From NCBI RefSeq assembly GCF_000832305.1, contig NZ_CP010537.1, forward strand, positions 1,364,001 to 1,428,000: a stretch of 64,000 nt of DNA, written 5' to 3'. This DNA comes from Cupriavidus basilensis. GTDB lineage: Bacteria; Pseudomonadota; Gammaproteobacteria; Burkholderiales; Burkholderiaceae. The translations under genes and the position numbers were made by a program. Shown here one piece after another: positions 9,051-18,337 of this stretch; the first letter of the stretch is position 1, and every line of letters begins with the position of its first letter. The notes below the pieces were generated by a model. The model searched no databases. It was given only the letters and a program-made list of their open reading frames with translations, and was not told where the DNA came from.

Positions 9051-9944
9051 CTAGCCCCGCCTGGCCGGGACATAGGCGCCGGTCTGGTGCAACTGGCCTT
9101 CGGCGAGTTCGAGCGCTTTGATCGCGCCCTTGCCCTTCTTGGCGAGCAACTGCTCGACCAGGGCTTCCGCCGCAGCCACGCCGGCCGTGATGGAGGGAAA
9201 GAACGACGGGCTGTCGATGGAGAACAGCAGCGTGCAATCGGCATGCAAGGCAATCGGCGCCACGGTGCTGTCGGCCAGGGCCACCACGCGGCAGCCGGCC
9301 TCGCGCGCGGCATCGGCCACGCGGATGCTTTCCTGCGAATAGGGCGCAAAGCTCACGACCACCACGGCATCCTTGGCCGTCAGCGCGCGCAGCTCCATTT
9401 CGAGGGTGCCCGCATCGCCACGGATCAGGTGCACCGTTGGGCGAAACAGCCGATACACGTAATGCAGGGTGAACGCGATGGGGTAGCACGAGCGAAAGCC
9501 CGCCACATACACATTGGGCGCGGCGCTGAGCAGATCGGCAGCCTGCGGCATCGACTCGGCATTGTTGGCCCCGGTCAGGTCCAGGTTGCGGTGCTGGGCG
9601 TCGAGCATTTCCGTGAGCATCCGGCTTGACCCGCTCTCGCGCACCAGCTTCTTGGCACGCTTGGCGTAGGGCTGCGGGCCGCCGCGGATCGACTCGACAA
9701 AGAGCTCGCGCAGGCCCTGCCAGCCCTCGAAGCCAAGGAACTGCGCCAGGCGCACCAGGGTGGCCGGCTGGACACCTGCATTCGCGGCGATCTTGCGCAT
9801 GGAAAGGATGGGAATCTCCTGCGGATGATCGAGCAGGTAGCGCGCCCCGCCCTGGAACTGCGTACTGAGCGTGGCGAAGTTCTCCCGGAGATGAACAAGT
9901 AGTTCATCCAGGCTCTGCGGCGGCATGGAGACTTCGGTAGGCAT
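9051..9944 (-). CDS. RpiR/MurR-family transcriptional regulator
   Basis: A 297-residue regulator with an N-terminal RpiR helix-turn-helix (about residues 8-85, including IAANAGVQPATLVRLAQFLG) and a C-terminal SIS sugar-phosphate-type effector domain (about 130-270, with VVVVSFAPYSQESIRVADAA). The start MPTEVSMPPQ at 9944 is preceded by a GGA ribosome site; upstream in-frame codons would add a poorly conserved Arg/Pro-rich stretch. It converges with the amidase gene (17 bp apart) and is divergent from the deacylase gene, so it is the natural regulator of the block. Confidence 0.88.
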   Translation of the reverse strand: MPTEVSMPPQSLDELLVHLRENFATLSTQFQGGARYLLDHPQEIPILSMRKIAANAGVQPATLVRLAQFLGFEGWQGLRELFVESIRGGPQPYAKRAKKLVRESGSSRMLTEMLDAQHRNLDLTGANNAESMPQAADLLSAAPNVYVAGFRSCYPIAFTLHYVYRLFRPTVHLIRGDAGTLEMELRALTAKDAVVVVSFAPYSQESIRVADAAREAGCRVVALADSTVAPIALHADCTLLFSIDSPSFFPSITAGVAAAEALVEQLLAKKGKGAIKALELAEGQLHQTGAYVPARRG

Positions 9945-10075
9945 GGGCGGTGTCCTGATCGATGGATGCAACATGGATGTAACGATTGTTGCACAACTGA
10001 TCACCCGCTGCACGGGACGTGGCGTCGGCGTGGCTTCACGCGGAATGAATCGAGTGAATCTCGTTGATTTTTTAA

Positions 10076-10086
10076 GAAACATATGT
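10076..10086. promoter_or_regulatory. Candidate operator, GAAACATATGT motif (copy 2)
   Basis: Lies in the 333-bp divergent gap (9945-10277) between the RpiR and deacylase genes, in an AT-rich run TTTTTTAAGAAACATATGTT. It is identical over 11 bases to the motif upstream of the solute-binding gene. Nothing else was recognised in this gap apart from the G-rich ribosome site of the deacylase gene. Confidence 0.45.
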
Positions 10087-10277
10087 TGCATAACCGGGCG
10101 CGCTTTCATATACTTCGCCGGTGCCGGCAGCGCTTCTTTGGCAGCGCCAGCCTTGAAGGCGATGTTGGCAGTCCCGGGCGCGGGCGCGCTACGGCTTTGC
10201 GGCCCGGGAGGCCGGAAGGTGGGCGCAGGTTGTCAAACAAGCGGGAATCAAACCACGGTAAGCGGGGGAGAGAAGTC

Positions 10278-11744
10278 ATGTCGGCATTACCCATGGAAGC
10301 CGCCAGCATTGCGGATCTGCTGTTTCGGCGCGCGACGCTGGTCGATGGCACGGGCGCGCCGCGGCGGATCGCGGATGTCGCCGTCGCCGGCGGCCGGGTC
10401 GTTGCCGTCGGCGACCTCGCCGGCATGCGGGCCAGGGATGTGATCGACGCGACGGGCCGCGTGCTGGCGCCGGGCTTCATCGATTCCCACACGCACGACG
10501 ACGGCTACCTGCTGGTGCATCCGGAGATGGAGCCCAAGGTCTCGCAGGGCATCACCACGGTGGTGACAGGCAATTGCGGCATCAGCGTGGCGCCGCTGGT
10601 CAGCGGCGATCCGCCGCAGCCACTGGATCTGATGGGGCCGGCGGAACTGTTCCGGTTCGCCGAGTTCGCCGACTGGCTGGATGCCATGCGCGCCAAGCCG
10701 GCCAACGTGAACGTGGTGCCGTTGCTGGGCCACTCCACGCTGCGCGTCAAGGTTATGCCGGACGTGAGCCGCGAGGCCAATGCGGACGAAGTGGCCGCCA
10801 TGCGCGTGGAGGTGGAAAAAGCCATGCAGGCAGGCGCCTTCGGCGTCTCCACTGGCACCTTCTATCCGCCGGCCGCCGCCGCCACGGAGCGGGAGATCAT
10901 CCAGGTCTGCGAGCCGCTGCGGGCATTCGGGGGCATCTACTCCACCCACTTGCGCGACGAGACCGACGATATCGTGCCCTCCATCGAGGAGGCGCTCAGG
11001 ATTGGCGGGGCGCTGGATTGCCGCATCGTCTTCTCGCATCACAAGGTGGCAGGCAAGCGCAATCACGGCCGCTCCGTGGAGACCCTGGCCATCCTGGAGA
11101 AAGCCTCCAGGCTGCAGCCGCTGTGCCTGGACTGCCATCCCTATCCCGCAACCTCGACGATGCTCCGGCTCGATCGCGTACGGCAAGCCACGCGCACCAT
11201 GATCACCTGGTCCAAAGGCTATCCAGAAGCGGGCGGCCGGGATTTCCAGGAACTCATGCAGACGCTGGGGCTGGACGAACATGGCCTGCTGGAGCGGCTC
11301 AAGCCCGCCGCCGCCATCTACTTCATCATGGATGAAGCGGACGTCGAGCGCATCGCCAGCTTTCCCCTGACCATCTTTGGCTCGGACGGGCTGCCGTTCG
11401 ACCCACGCCCCCATCCGCGCCAGTGGGGCACGTTCCCGCGCATCCTTGCGCGGATGGTGCGCGAGTCCGGGCTGATGACGCTTGAGCAAGCCGTTCACAA
11501 GATGTCCGGGCTTGCCGCCGAGCAATACGGACTCACGGATCGAGGGCTGGTCCGTGCCGGCCAGTTCGCCGACCTGGTCCTGTTCGACGCGCAGCGTGTG
11601 CAGGACCACGCCACCTTCGAGGATCCGATCCGCCTGAGCGAAGGCATCCACGGCGTCTGGGTCAATGGCCAGCGCGTGTGGGAAGACACACACGTTATCC
11701 CGGCATTTCCCGGCCAGGTTCTCACGCACCGCCCGCGTCCCTAA
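10278..11744 (+). CDS. N-acyl-D-amino-acid deacylase-type amidohydrolase
   Basis: A 488-residue member of the D-aminoacylase branch of the amidohydrolase superfamily. Metal-binding features are visible: GFIDSHTHDD (H71, H73), the bridging-type Cys in VVTGNCGIS (C100), the His pair in VFSHHKVAGKRNH near 250, and the Asp in IFGSDGLPF near 368. The beginning (LLFRRATLVDGTGAP) and end (ADLVLFDAQRV) form the small beta-sandwich domain. The start at 10278 follows a GGGGGAG ribosome site. Enzymes of this family remove N-acyl groups from D-amino acids or related compounds; the next gene could transaminate the free amine. Confidence 0.85.
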   Translation: MSALPMEAASIADLLFRRATLVDGTGAPRRIADVAVAGGRVVAVGDLAGMRARDVIDATGRVLAPGFIDSHTHDDGYLLVHPEMEPKVSQGITTVVTGNCGISVAPLVSGDPPQPLDLMGPAELFRFAEFADWLDAMRAKPANVNVVPLLGHSTLRVKVMPDVSREANADEVAAMRVEVEKAMQAGAFGVSTGTFYPPAAAATEREIIQVCEPLRAFGGIYSTHLRDETDDIVPSIEEALRIGGALDCRIVFSHHKVAGKRNHGRSVETLAILEKASRLQPLCLDCHPYPATSTMLRLDRVRQATRTMITWSKGYPEAGGRDFQELMQTLGLDEHGLLERLKPAAAIYFIMDEADVERIASFPLTIFGSDGLPFDPRPHPRQWGTFPRILARMVRESGLMTLEQAVHKMSGLAAEQYGLTDRGLVRAGQFADLVLFDAQRVQDHATFEDPIRLSEGIHGVWVNGQRVWEDTHVIPAFPGQVLTHRPRP

Positions 11745-11773
11745 TTCGATATTTTGTTCTCACACCAGACATC

Positions 11774-13117
11774 ATGACCCACGTATTCCACCGCAATCCC
11801 CGCCAGACGCTTGCCGTGGCAGTCGCCGGCAAGGGCATCGAGCTCGTCGACAGCAATGGCAAGCACTACATCGACGCGTCAGGCGGGGCCGCGGTGTCCT
11901 GCCTGGGCCACGGGCATCCCAGGGTGATCGAGGCGATCAAGCAGCAGGCCGACTCGCTTGCCTACGCGCATACGTCGTTCTTCACCACCGAAGTGTCGGA
12001 AGAACTGGCCCGCACCCTGGCGCAAGCGGCGCCCGGCGATCTGAACCACGTCTACTTTGTCTCGGGCGGCTCGGAGGCGGTCGAGGCCGCGTTGAAGCTG
12101 GCGCGGCAGTATTTCGTGGAGATCGGGCAAACGCAGCGCCGCCACTTCATCGCGCGCCGCCAGAGCTACCACGGCAACACGCTGGGGGCGCTGGCCATCG
12201 GCGGCAATGCATGGCGCCGTGAGCCGTTCCTGCCCCTGCTGGTGCCGGCGCACCATGTGGCGCCGTGCTACGCCTACCGGGACCAGGAGGCGGGCGAGAC
12301 CGACCAGCAGTACGCGCAGCGCCTGGCCGACGAGCTTGAAGCCAAGATCCTCGAACTTGGCCCGCACAGCGTCGCCGCGTTCGTGGCGGAGACCGTGGTG
12401 GGCGCGACCGCCGGCGCGGTGCCGCCGGTGGCGGACTATCTCAGGCGCGTTCGCGCCGTCTGCGACAAGTACGGCGTGCTGCTGATCCTCGACGAAATCA
12501 TGTCCGGCATGGGCCGCACCGGCTACCTGTTCGCGTGCGAGGAGGACGGCGTGGTGCCCGATATCGTGACCATCGCCAAGGGCCTGGCCGCGGGCTATCA
12601 GCCGATCGGCGCCATGATATCGAGCAGCCGCATCTATGACGCGGTGGTGGGCGGCAGCGGCTTCTTCCAGCATGGGCATACGTATATCGGGCATGCCACC
12701 GCTTGCGCGGCGGCACTGGCCGTGCAGCGCACCATCGCCGAGGACTGTCTGCTGGAGAACGTGCTGGCTCGCGGCGGGCAACTGCGCGCCCGGCTGCGCG
12801 AAACGCTGGGCGATCACCCCAACGTTGGCGACATCCGCGGCCGTGGTCTCTTTGTCGGTGTGGAGTTCGTGGCTGAGCGCGAGACCAAGGCGACGCTGGA
12901 CCCGGCCCTGAAGATGCATGCCCGGCTCAAATCCACCGCCATGCAAAACGGGCTGCTGATCTATCCGATGGGGGGCACCGTGGATGGCATGCGGGGCGAC
13001 CACGTGCTCTTTGCGCCGCCTTTCATCTGTTCGGCACAGGATATCGACCGCATCGTCGAGCGCTTTGCCGCGTCGGTCCAGGCCGTGATGCCGGCGACCC
13101 GCGGCGCGCTCGCCTGA
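11774..13117 (+). CDS. Class III (omega-type) aminotransferase
   Basis: A 447-residue PLP aminotransferase. The PLP-binding Asp is D240 (LLILDEIMSGMGRTG) and the Schiff-base Lys is K269 (TIAKGLAAGYQPIGAM). SGGSEAVEAALKLARQY (98-114) is the phosphate-binding loop. The start at 11774 is chosen because homologues of this class begin just before the first strand (LAVAVAGKGIELVDSNG). It follows the deacylase gene by 29 bp. In context it probably takes the amino group from the compound freed by the deacylase or amidase. The exact amino donor is unknown. Confidence 0.88.
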   Translation: MTHVFHRNPRQTLAVAVAGKGIELVDSNGKHYIDASGGAAVSCLGHGHPRVIEAIKQQADSLAYAHTSFFTTEVSEELARTLAQAAPGDLNHVYFVSGGSEAVEAALKLARQYFVEIGQTQRRHFIARRQSYHGNTLGALAIGGNAWRREPFLPLLVPAHHVAPCYAYRDQEAGETDQQYAQRLADELEAKILELGPHSVAAFVAETVVGATAGAVPPVADYLRRVRAVCDKYGVLLILDEIMSGMGRTGYLFACEEDGVVPDIVTIAKGLAAGYQPIGAMISSSRIYDAVVGGSGFFQHGHTYIGHATACAAALAVQRTIAEDCLLENVLARGGQLRARLRETLGDHPNVGDIRGRGLFVGVEFVAERETKATLDPALKMHARLKSTAMQNGLLIYPMGGTVDGMRGDHVLFAPPFICSAQDIDRIVERFAASVQAVMPATRGALA

Positions 13118-13167
13118 GCCGGGACGCCAAGCGCAAGACGGGGGGGCGGCACGGCGCAACAGGCGGT

Positions 13168-13188
13168 CGTATTGCGTATTGCGTATTG
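13168..13188. repeat. Three tandem copies of CGTATTG
   Basis: The 7-bp unit CGTATTG occurs three times without interruption between the convergent aminotransferase and opgG genes, just beyond the opgG stop. The position suggests neutral slippage; no terminator is obvious in this gap. Confidence 0.85.
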
Positions 13189-13194
13189 CCCGTA

Positions 13195-14781
13195 CTATTT
13201 GCCGCCGACCGAATACGGCGGCATCTGGTAGCTCCACGTCTCGCTCAGCGTCTTGTCGCCGGACACCAGCGCCGCGCGCATTTCCACCACCTGCTTCGGA
13301 TCCTTGACCTTGATCCGCAGGCTCAGCCGCCAGCCCTTGATGACGGGATTGGGTTCCACCACCCTGTCGATGATCTCGGCGTTGCCGCTCACGCTGACCT
13401 GTGCGCCGATCTGCGTGCCCGGGGGCAGGCTTGCCAGCACAGGGCCTTCAAAGTCGACCACGATGCCTGTGCTGCCATCCAGGTGGCGGATCAGGTTGGC
13501 CTGCGTGATTTCTCCCGCGGAGCGCAGCGTCTGCTTGACCGAGGCCAGGTCCTTGTCCATCAGGGCGCGCTCGTCAAGGGTCCAGTGCATCGTGTAGTCC
13601 GCCTTCAGGGGCTGGCCCTTGGGCGGCAGCTGGTCCGGCGTCCAGAAGGCGACGATGTTGTCGTTGGTCTCGTCGGGCGTGGGGATTTCCACCAGCTCGA
13701 CCTTGCCCTTGCCCCAGTCGCCCTGGGGCTCGATCCAGGCGCTTGGCCGCAGGTCATAACGGTCCTTCAGGTCTTCATACGAGGAAAACTCGCGGCCCCG
13801 CTGGAGCAGGCCGAAGCCCTTGGGGCTGGTGACCTGGAAGGTGCTGATGGCGAGGTTGCGCGGATTGTTCAGCGGGCGCCACAGCCATTCGCCGCTGCCG
13901 GTATGGATGGCAAGGCCGTTGGAGTCGTGCAGGGCCGGGCGGAAGTTGTACTGGTCGCGCTGCTGGTTCGGCCCGAACAGGAACATGCTGGTCAGCGGCG
14001 CCACGCCGAGCTTGGCGACGGGGCCACGCAGGAAAATGCGCGCCTGCACCTTGAGGACCGCATCCTCGCCGGGGTAGAGATCGAAGCGGTAGGCGCCGGT
14101 GGCACGCTGGGAATCCAGCAGGGCATAGAACACCAGGTGCTTGTCCTGTGGATCCGGCCGCTCGATCCAGAACTCGCGGAAGGCCGGAAACTCCTCTGCG
14201 ACGGGCAGCCCGGTATCGATGGCCAGGCCGCGGCTGGACAGGCCATAGACCTGGTTCTTGCCGATGACCCTGAAGTAGCTGGCGCCCAGCACGCTCATGA
14301 TCTCGTCGAGCTTGCCGGCCCGGTTGATCGGGTAGAGCACCCGGAACCCGGCATAGCCGAGCTTGCCGGTCGCGGACTTGTCCAGCTTCAGGTCGCCGAA
14401 GTCAAAGCGCGCGGGGTCGTACCGGATCTCATGGACCGCGCCGCCCACGATCTCGTTGATGCGTACCGGGCTGCCGAACTGCATGCCCTGGTGGTAGAAG
14501 CCCAGGCGGAACGGCGTGCCTTGGTCCTTCCACTCCAGGTTGTCGCGCTGGGGCTGGATCTTGATGTAGTCGGCAAACTGCATCTGGCTGAACACCGGGG
14601 GCAGGTTGCTGACCGGTGCGGCATAAGGCTTGTCGGCCAGGGTCTTGGCGCGGGGCACTACGTCGTCCAGGGAGAACGCGCTGGCCTGGCCGCCCGCCAG
14701 CAGCGCCCCGGCGGCCAGCAGCGTTGGCAAGGCCATTTGCATCTTGTTACGAAACGACGCGGCGATGACGGCAAGAACCAC
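13195..14781 (-). CDS. opgG: Periplasmic glucan biosynthesis protein OpgG/MdoG
   Basis: A 528-residue periplasmic protein required for osmoregulated periplasmic glucan synthesis, where it is thought to act on the linear beta-glucan backbone. A Sec signal peptide ends near GGQASA-FSL (about residue 36). Family segments include [17 protein letters not shown] and the C-terminal immunoglobulin-like domain. The GTG start at 14781 is supported by GGAGAG 5 bp upstream. OpgD is the closest paralogue, but it normally has a Tat signal, absent here. No opgH glucosyltransferase gene is adjacent; bglX is divergent. Confidence 0.88.
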   Translation of the reverse strand: MVLAVIAASFRNKMQMALPTLLAAGALLAGGQASAFSLDDVVPRAKTLADKPYAAPVSNLPPVFSQMQFADYIKIQPQRDNLEWKDQGTPFRLGFYHQGMQFGSPVRINEIVGGAVHEIRYDPARFDFGDLKLDKSATGKLGYAGFRVLYPINRAGKLDEIMSVLGASYFRVIGKNQVYGLSSRGLAIDTGLPVAEEFPAFREFWIERPDPQDKHLVFYALLDSQRATGAYRFDLYPGEDAVLKVQARIFLRGPVAKLGVAPLTSMFLFGPNQQRDQYNFRPALHDSNGLAIHTGSGEWLWRPLNNPRNLAISTFQVTSPKGFGLLQRGREFSSYEDLKDRYDLRPSAWIEPQGDWGKGKVELVEIPTPDETNDNIVAFWTPDQLPPKGQPLKADYTMHWTLDERALMDKDLASVKQTLRSAGEITQANLIRHLDGSTGIVVDFEGPVLASLPPGTQIGAQVSVSGNAEIIDRVVEPNPVIKGWRLSLRIKVKDPKQVVEMRAALVSGDKTLSETWSYQMPPYSVGGK

Positions 14782-14977
14782 GAATCTCTCCAGAAATACA
14801 GGTTAAGCAAGGCTGCCGCGTCACATGCGGCGGCAGCAGATAGTGTAGTGGCGGTAAACTGCGCTCGCAGTGCAGAAAGATAAACGATAGCGTATTTCGC
14901 TTCGCGTGCCTGTCAGGCCGGAAATGCGCACCACCCGCGGGGCAGCTACCTTGCCGCGCCACCTGGATCACACTCGG

Positions 14978-17272
14978 ATGAGAATGCTCTCTTTGCTGGC
15001 CCTGTCGGCCAGCCTGGTTTGTTCGCCGGTGCTTGCCGGCACCGCGCCGGCTGCCACCGGCGACAAGAATGCCTTCGTCGCTGATCTCATCGGACGGATG
15101 ACGCTGGAGGAGAAGATCGGGCAATTGCGCCTGATCAGCATCGGCGAGGACATGCCCCAGCCCCAGTTGCTCAAGGAGATCGCGGCGGGCCGGGTAGGCG
15201 GCACGTTCAACTCGGTGACGCGCAAGGACAACCGGCCGATGCAGCAAGCGGCGGTGGAGCGCAGCCGCCTGAAGATCCCCATTTTCTTCGCCTACGACGT
15301 GGTGCACGGGCATCGCACCATCTTCCCGATCAGCCTGGGCCTGGCATCGAGCTGGGACATGGAAACGGTGGCGCAGAGCGCGCGCATCTCAGCCATCGAA
15401 GCCAGCGCGGATGGCCTCGACATGACCTTCGCGCCGATGGTCGACATCTCGCGCGATCCGCGCTGGGGGCGCACGTCGGAAGGGTTTGGCGAGGATCCGT
15501 ACCTGGTCTCGCTGTGCGCGCAGGCCAGCGTCAGGGGCTTTCAGGGAACCTCCCTGGCCAACGCGGATAGCGTGATGGCGGTGGTCAAGCACTTCGCGCT
15601 GTACGGCGCGGTGGAAGGCGGGCGCGACTACAACACGGTCGACATGAGCCCGCTGCGCATGTACCAGGACTACCTGCCGCCATACCGCGCCGGCGTCGAT
15701 GCCGGCGGCGGCGGCGTCATGATCGCGCTGAACTCGATCAACGGCGTGCCGGCCACATCCAACACATGGCTGTTGCGTGACCTGCTGCGCAAGACCTGGG
15801 GCTTCAAGGGCATCACGGTGAGCGACCACGGGGCCATCGACGAACTGACCAAGCATGGCGTGGCCAAGGATGCGCGCGAGTCCGCCAAACTCGCCATCAC
15901 GGCCGGCGTCGACATGAGCATGCACGACTCCGCTTACCGGGATCACCTGCCCGAACTGGTGAAATCCGGCGAAGTGCCCATGCGCGTCATTGACGATGCG
16001 GTGCGCGAGATACTGGGCGCCAAGTACGACCTGGGACTGTTCCAGGACCCCTTCAAGCGCATCGGCGCCGCCGAGCAGGACCCGGCTGACGTCGACGCGC
16101 CGGGCCGACTGCACCGGGAGGCCGCACGCGCCGCGGCGCGCCAGTCGCTGGTGCTGCTCGAGAACCGCGAGCGCACGCTGCCGCTGAAGAAGTCCGGCAC
16201 GGTCGCGGTCGTCGGGCCGCTGGCCGATGCGCCCATCGACACCATGGGGAGCTGGTCTGCCGCCGGCAAATCCGGGCAGACGGTGACGCTGCTCCAAGGC
16301 GTGCGCGACGCGCTCGGCGGCAATGGCCGCGTGGCCTATGCCCGCGGCGCGAACGTGACCGACGACGCTGGCGTGGTCAGGTACCTGAACTTCATGAACT
16401 GGGACAAGCCCGAGATTGTCCAGGACAAGCGTGCCCCGGGGGACATGATCGCCGAAGCCGTGGCGGCAGCGCGCGGCGCCGACGTGATCGTGGTGGCCGT
16501 GGGCGAGTCGCGCGGCATGTCGCATGAGGCCTCGAGTCGTACCACCTTGTCGCTGCCGGGCAGCCAGGAGACGCTGCTCAAGGCGCTCAAGACCACCGGC
16601 AAGCCGATGGTGGTGGTGCTGATGAACGGCCGCCCGCTCACCATCAACTGGGTGAAGGACAACGCCGACGCCGTGCTCGAGACCTGGTACGCCGGCACCG
16701 AAGGCGGCCATGCCATTGCCGACGTGCTGTTCGGCGACTACAACCCTTCGGGCAAGCTGCCCGTTTCCTTCCCGCGCTCGCTCGGGCAGATCCCCACCTA
16801 CTACAACCAGCTGCGTATCGGGCGCCCGTTTGTGCCTGGCCAGCCGCCAAACTACACCTCGCAATACTTCGAGGAAACGTCCGGCCCGCTGTACCCGTTC
16901 GGCTACGGACTGAGCTATACGGACTTCGGCGTGTCCGGTATCACGCTATCGAGCCCCACCATGCCGCGCGGTGGCCGCATCGAGGCGAGCGTGACGGTGA
17001 AGAACACCGGGCAGCGCGATGGCGAAACCGTGGTCCAGCTCTATATCCAGGACGTTGCCGCTTCCGTGGTGCGGCCGGTGAAGGAGCTGAAGGACTTCCA
17101 CAAGCTCATGCTCAAGGCAGGCGAGGAGCGCGTCGTGCGTTTTTCCCTCGATGAGGACAAGCTGAAGTTCTTCAACGCCAAACTGGAATACGCCGCCGAG
17201 CCGGGGGAATTCAAGGTGCAGATCGGGCTGGATTCGCAGGCGGTGCGGGAGCAGGGCTTCGTGTTGCAGTAG
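14978..17272 (+). CDS. bglX: Periplasmic beta-glucosidase BglX (GH3)
   Basis: A 764-residue glycoside hydrolase family 3 enzyme, the same length as the E. coli protein. A signal peptide (MRMLSLLALSASLVCSPVLAG) is followed by the TIM barrel (LIGRMTLEEKIGQLRL; HFALYGAVEGGRDY), with the nucleophile Asp in VSDHGA at residue 283, then the second sandwich domain and a fibronectin-III-like end. An in-frame GTG at 14906 would place a charged stretch before the signal and is rejected. The adjacent divergent opgG suggests the enzyme may trim or recycle periplasmic beta-glucans. Confidence 0.92.
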   Translation: MRMLSLLALSASLVCSPVLAGTAPAATGDKNAFVADLIGRMTLEEKIGQLRLISIGEDMPQPQLLKEIAAGRVGGTFNSVTRKDNRPMQQAAVERSRLKIPIFFAYDVVHGHRTIFPISLGLASSWDMETVAQSARISAIEASADGLDMTFAPMVDISRDPRWGRTSEGFGEDPYLVSLCAQASVRGFQGTSLANADSVMAVVKHFALYGAVEGGRDYNTVDMSPLRMYQDYLPPYRAGVDAGGGGVMIALNSINGVPATSNTWLLRDLLRKTWGFKGITVSDHGAIDELTKHGVAKDARESAKLAITAGVDMSMHDSAYRDHLPELVKSGEVPMRVIDDAVREILGAKYDLGLFQDPFKRIGAAEQDPADVDAPGRLHREAARAAARQSLVLLENRERTLPLKKSGTVAVVGPLADAPIDTMGSWSAAGKSGQTVTLLQGVRDALGGNGRVAYARGANVTDDAGVVRYLNFMNWDKPEIVQDKRAPGDMIAEAVAAARGADVIVVAVGESRGMSHEASSRTTLSLPGSQETLLKALKTTGKPMVVVLMNGRPLTINWVKDNADAVLETWYAGTEGGHAIADVLFGDYNPSGKLPVSFPRSLGQIPTYYNQLRIGRPFVPGQPPNYTSQYFEETSGPLYPFGYGLSYTDFGVSGITLSSPTMPRGGRIEASVTVKNTGQRDGETVVQLYIQDVAASVVRPVKELKDFHKLMLKAGEERVVRFSLDEDKLKFFNAKLEYAAEPGEFKVQIGLDSQAVREQGFVLQ

Positions 17273-17345
17273 GGGGGAGGTGAGGGCTTGGGAACGTGCG
17301 TTGATTGCGCGCCGACGCTGCCGGCAGGGTCATCCCTGCCGCGTG

Positions 17346-18059
17346 CTAGAACACCCCGGGAATGACGCGATATCGCACATTGGCCTGATACGCGCGATAG
17401 GCGGGATCCTGGCCCAGGAGTTGTTCTTCCCTGAACATCCGGCCCGTTTGCAAGGCATAGAGGCCGCCGTAGAGCAGGGCATTGCGCCAGCCGAAGTTGG
17501 CCAGCAGGAAGCCAAGGTCTGTCACCAGGTAGCTCAGATAGATGGGGTGGCGCACGAGCCGGTACGCGCCGCGCGACACCACGCCGCGATTGGCGGGCAG
17601 GATGCCGAAGGAGCCGCGCAGCGATAGCTTGGCGAATAGCTGGAACAGGATGCCGGTGATTTCCAGCGTGGCGCCGACTGTCTCGGGGACAAGGCGAACG
17701 CCGGGGTCGAGCTCGATCCCGAGATAGTAGAAGCTGCCGCCAATCGACATCACAAAGCTCAAGGGGCGCATGTCGCGCTTTTCGGGGATGCGCGAGAACA
17801 GCGACAAGCCGACGGTCAGCACCGTGGCAACCACAAGCAGCAGCAAGGTGATGCGCTCGGGCGCCAGGCGCCACTGCGCGTACGCGCTATAGGCGAACAC
17901 GCTCAGCAGCAGGACGACGCACACGCGCGCGGATACCTCCATCACCATCTCACGCACTTGCGGCCGGATGAACCTGATAGAGAATCCACCGCCGTTGCGC
18001 GCATTGACCCGATTGGCGCTACTGGCGCTACGCGACTTTGCGTCGCTATCGTTATGCAT
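17346..18059 (-). CDS. Membrane protein of the isoprenylcysteine methyltransferase-like (ICMT) family
   Basis: A 237-residue protein with five or so membrane segments and the C-terminal ICMT-type motif YRLVRHPIYLSYLVTDLGF followed by REEQLLGQDPAYRAY. In bacteria such proteins are poorly characterised; some methylate membrane-soluble acceptors. The start at 18059 has GGAGAGG 9 bp upstream. The N-terminus is Ser/Asn rich and soluble. The gene stands alone; the 278-bp gap to the next gene shows only a small G/C hairpin near 18192-18212. Confidence 0.75.
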   Translation of the reverse strand: MHNDSDAKSRSASSANRVNARNGGGFSIRFIRPQVREMVMEVSARVCVVLLLSVFAYSAYAQWRLAPERITLLLLVVATVLTVGLSLFSRIPEKRDMRPLSFVMSIGGSFYYLGIELDPGVRLVPETVGATLEITGILFQLFAKLSLRGSFGILPANRGVVSRGAYRLVRHPIYLSYLVTDLGFLLANFGWRNALLYGGLYALQTGRMFREEQLLGQDPAYRAYQANVRYRVIPGVF

Positions 18060-18337
18060 TCCCTGATACCTCTCCGTTTTTATAAGGCAAGCCTGCACGA
18101 CCCGGGCGGGACATCATCATGCCGCGTCGGATGGATTCAGCGTGCCAATCGTGAGGAGAGATTACGCCGGGATACGGGTGCAACCCATATCCCCCTAACG
18201 AGGGGGGACGATTGCTTTGCGTTGCGTTGCGCGTGTCAGGGGGGGCGGACCAATCCACCCAAGGCAAGCCGCCAAGAAAAATCGCAATTTGCGCCGGGGC
18301 ACATGCTGGTGTGCGACATGCCTGCCGACGCGTTGAA

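Noticed and set aside
13186..14883. A 565-codon plus-strand frame opposite opgG
   Set aside because: Antisense of a complete opgG; the composition is typical of a shadow frame.
15389..16864. A 491-codon minus-strand frame opposite bglX
   Set aside because: Shadow of the GH3 gene; no recognisable domain.
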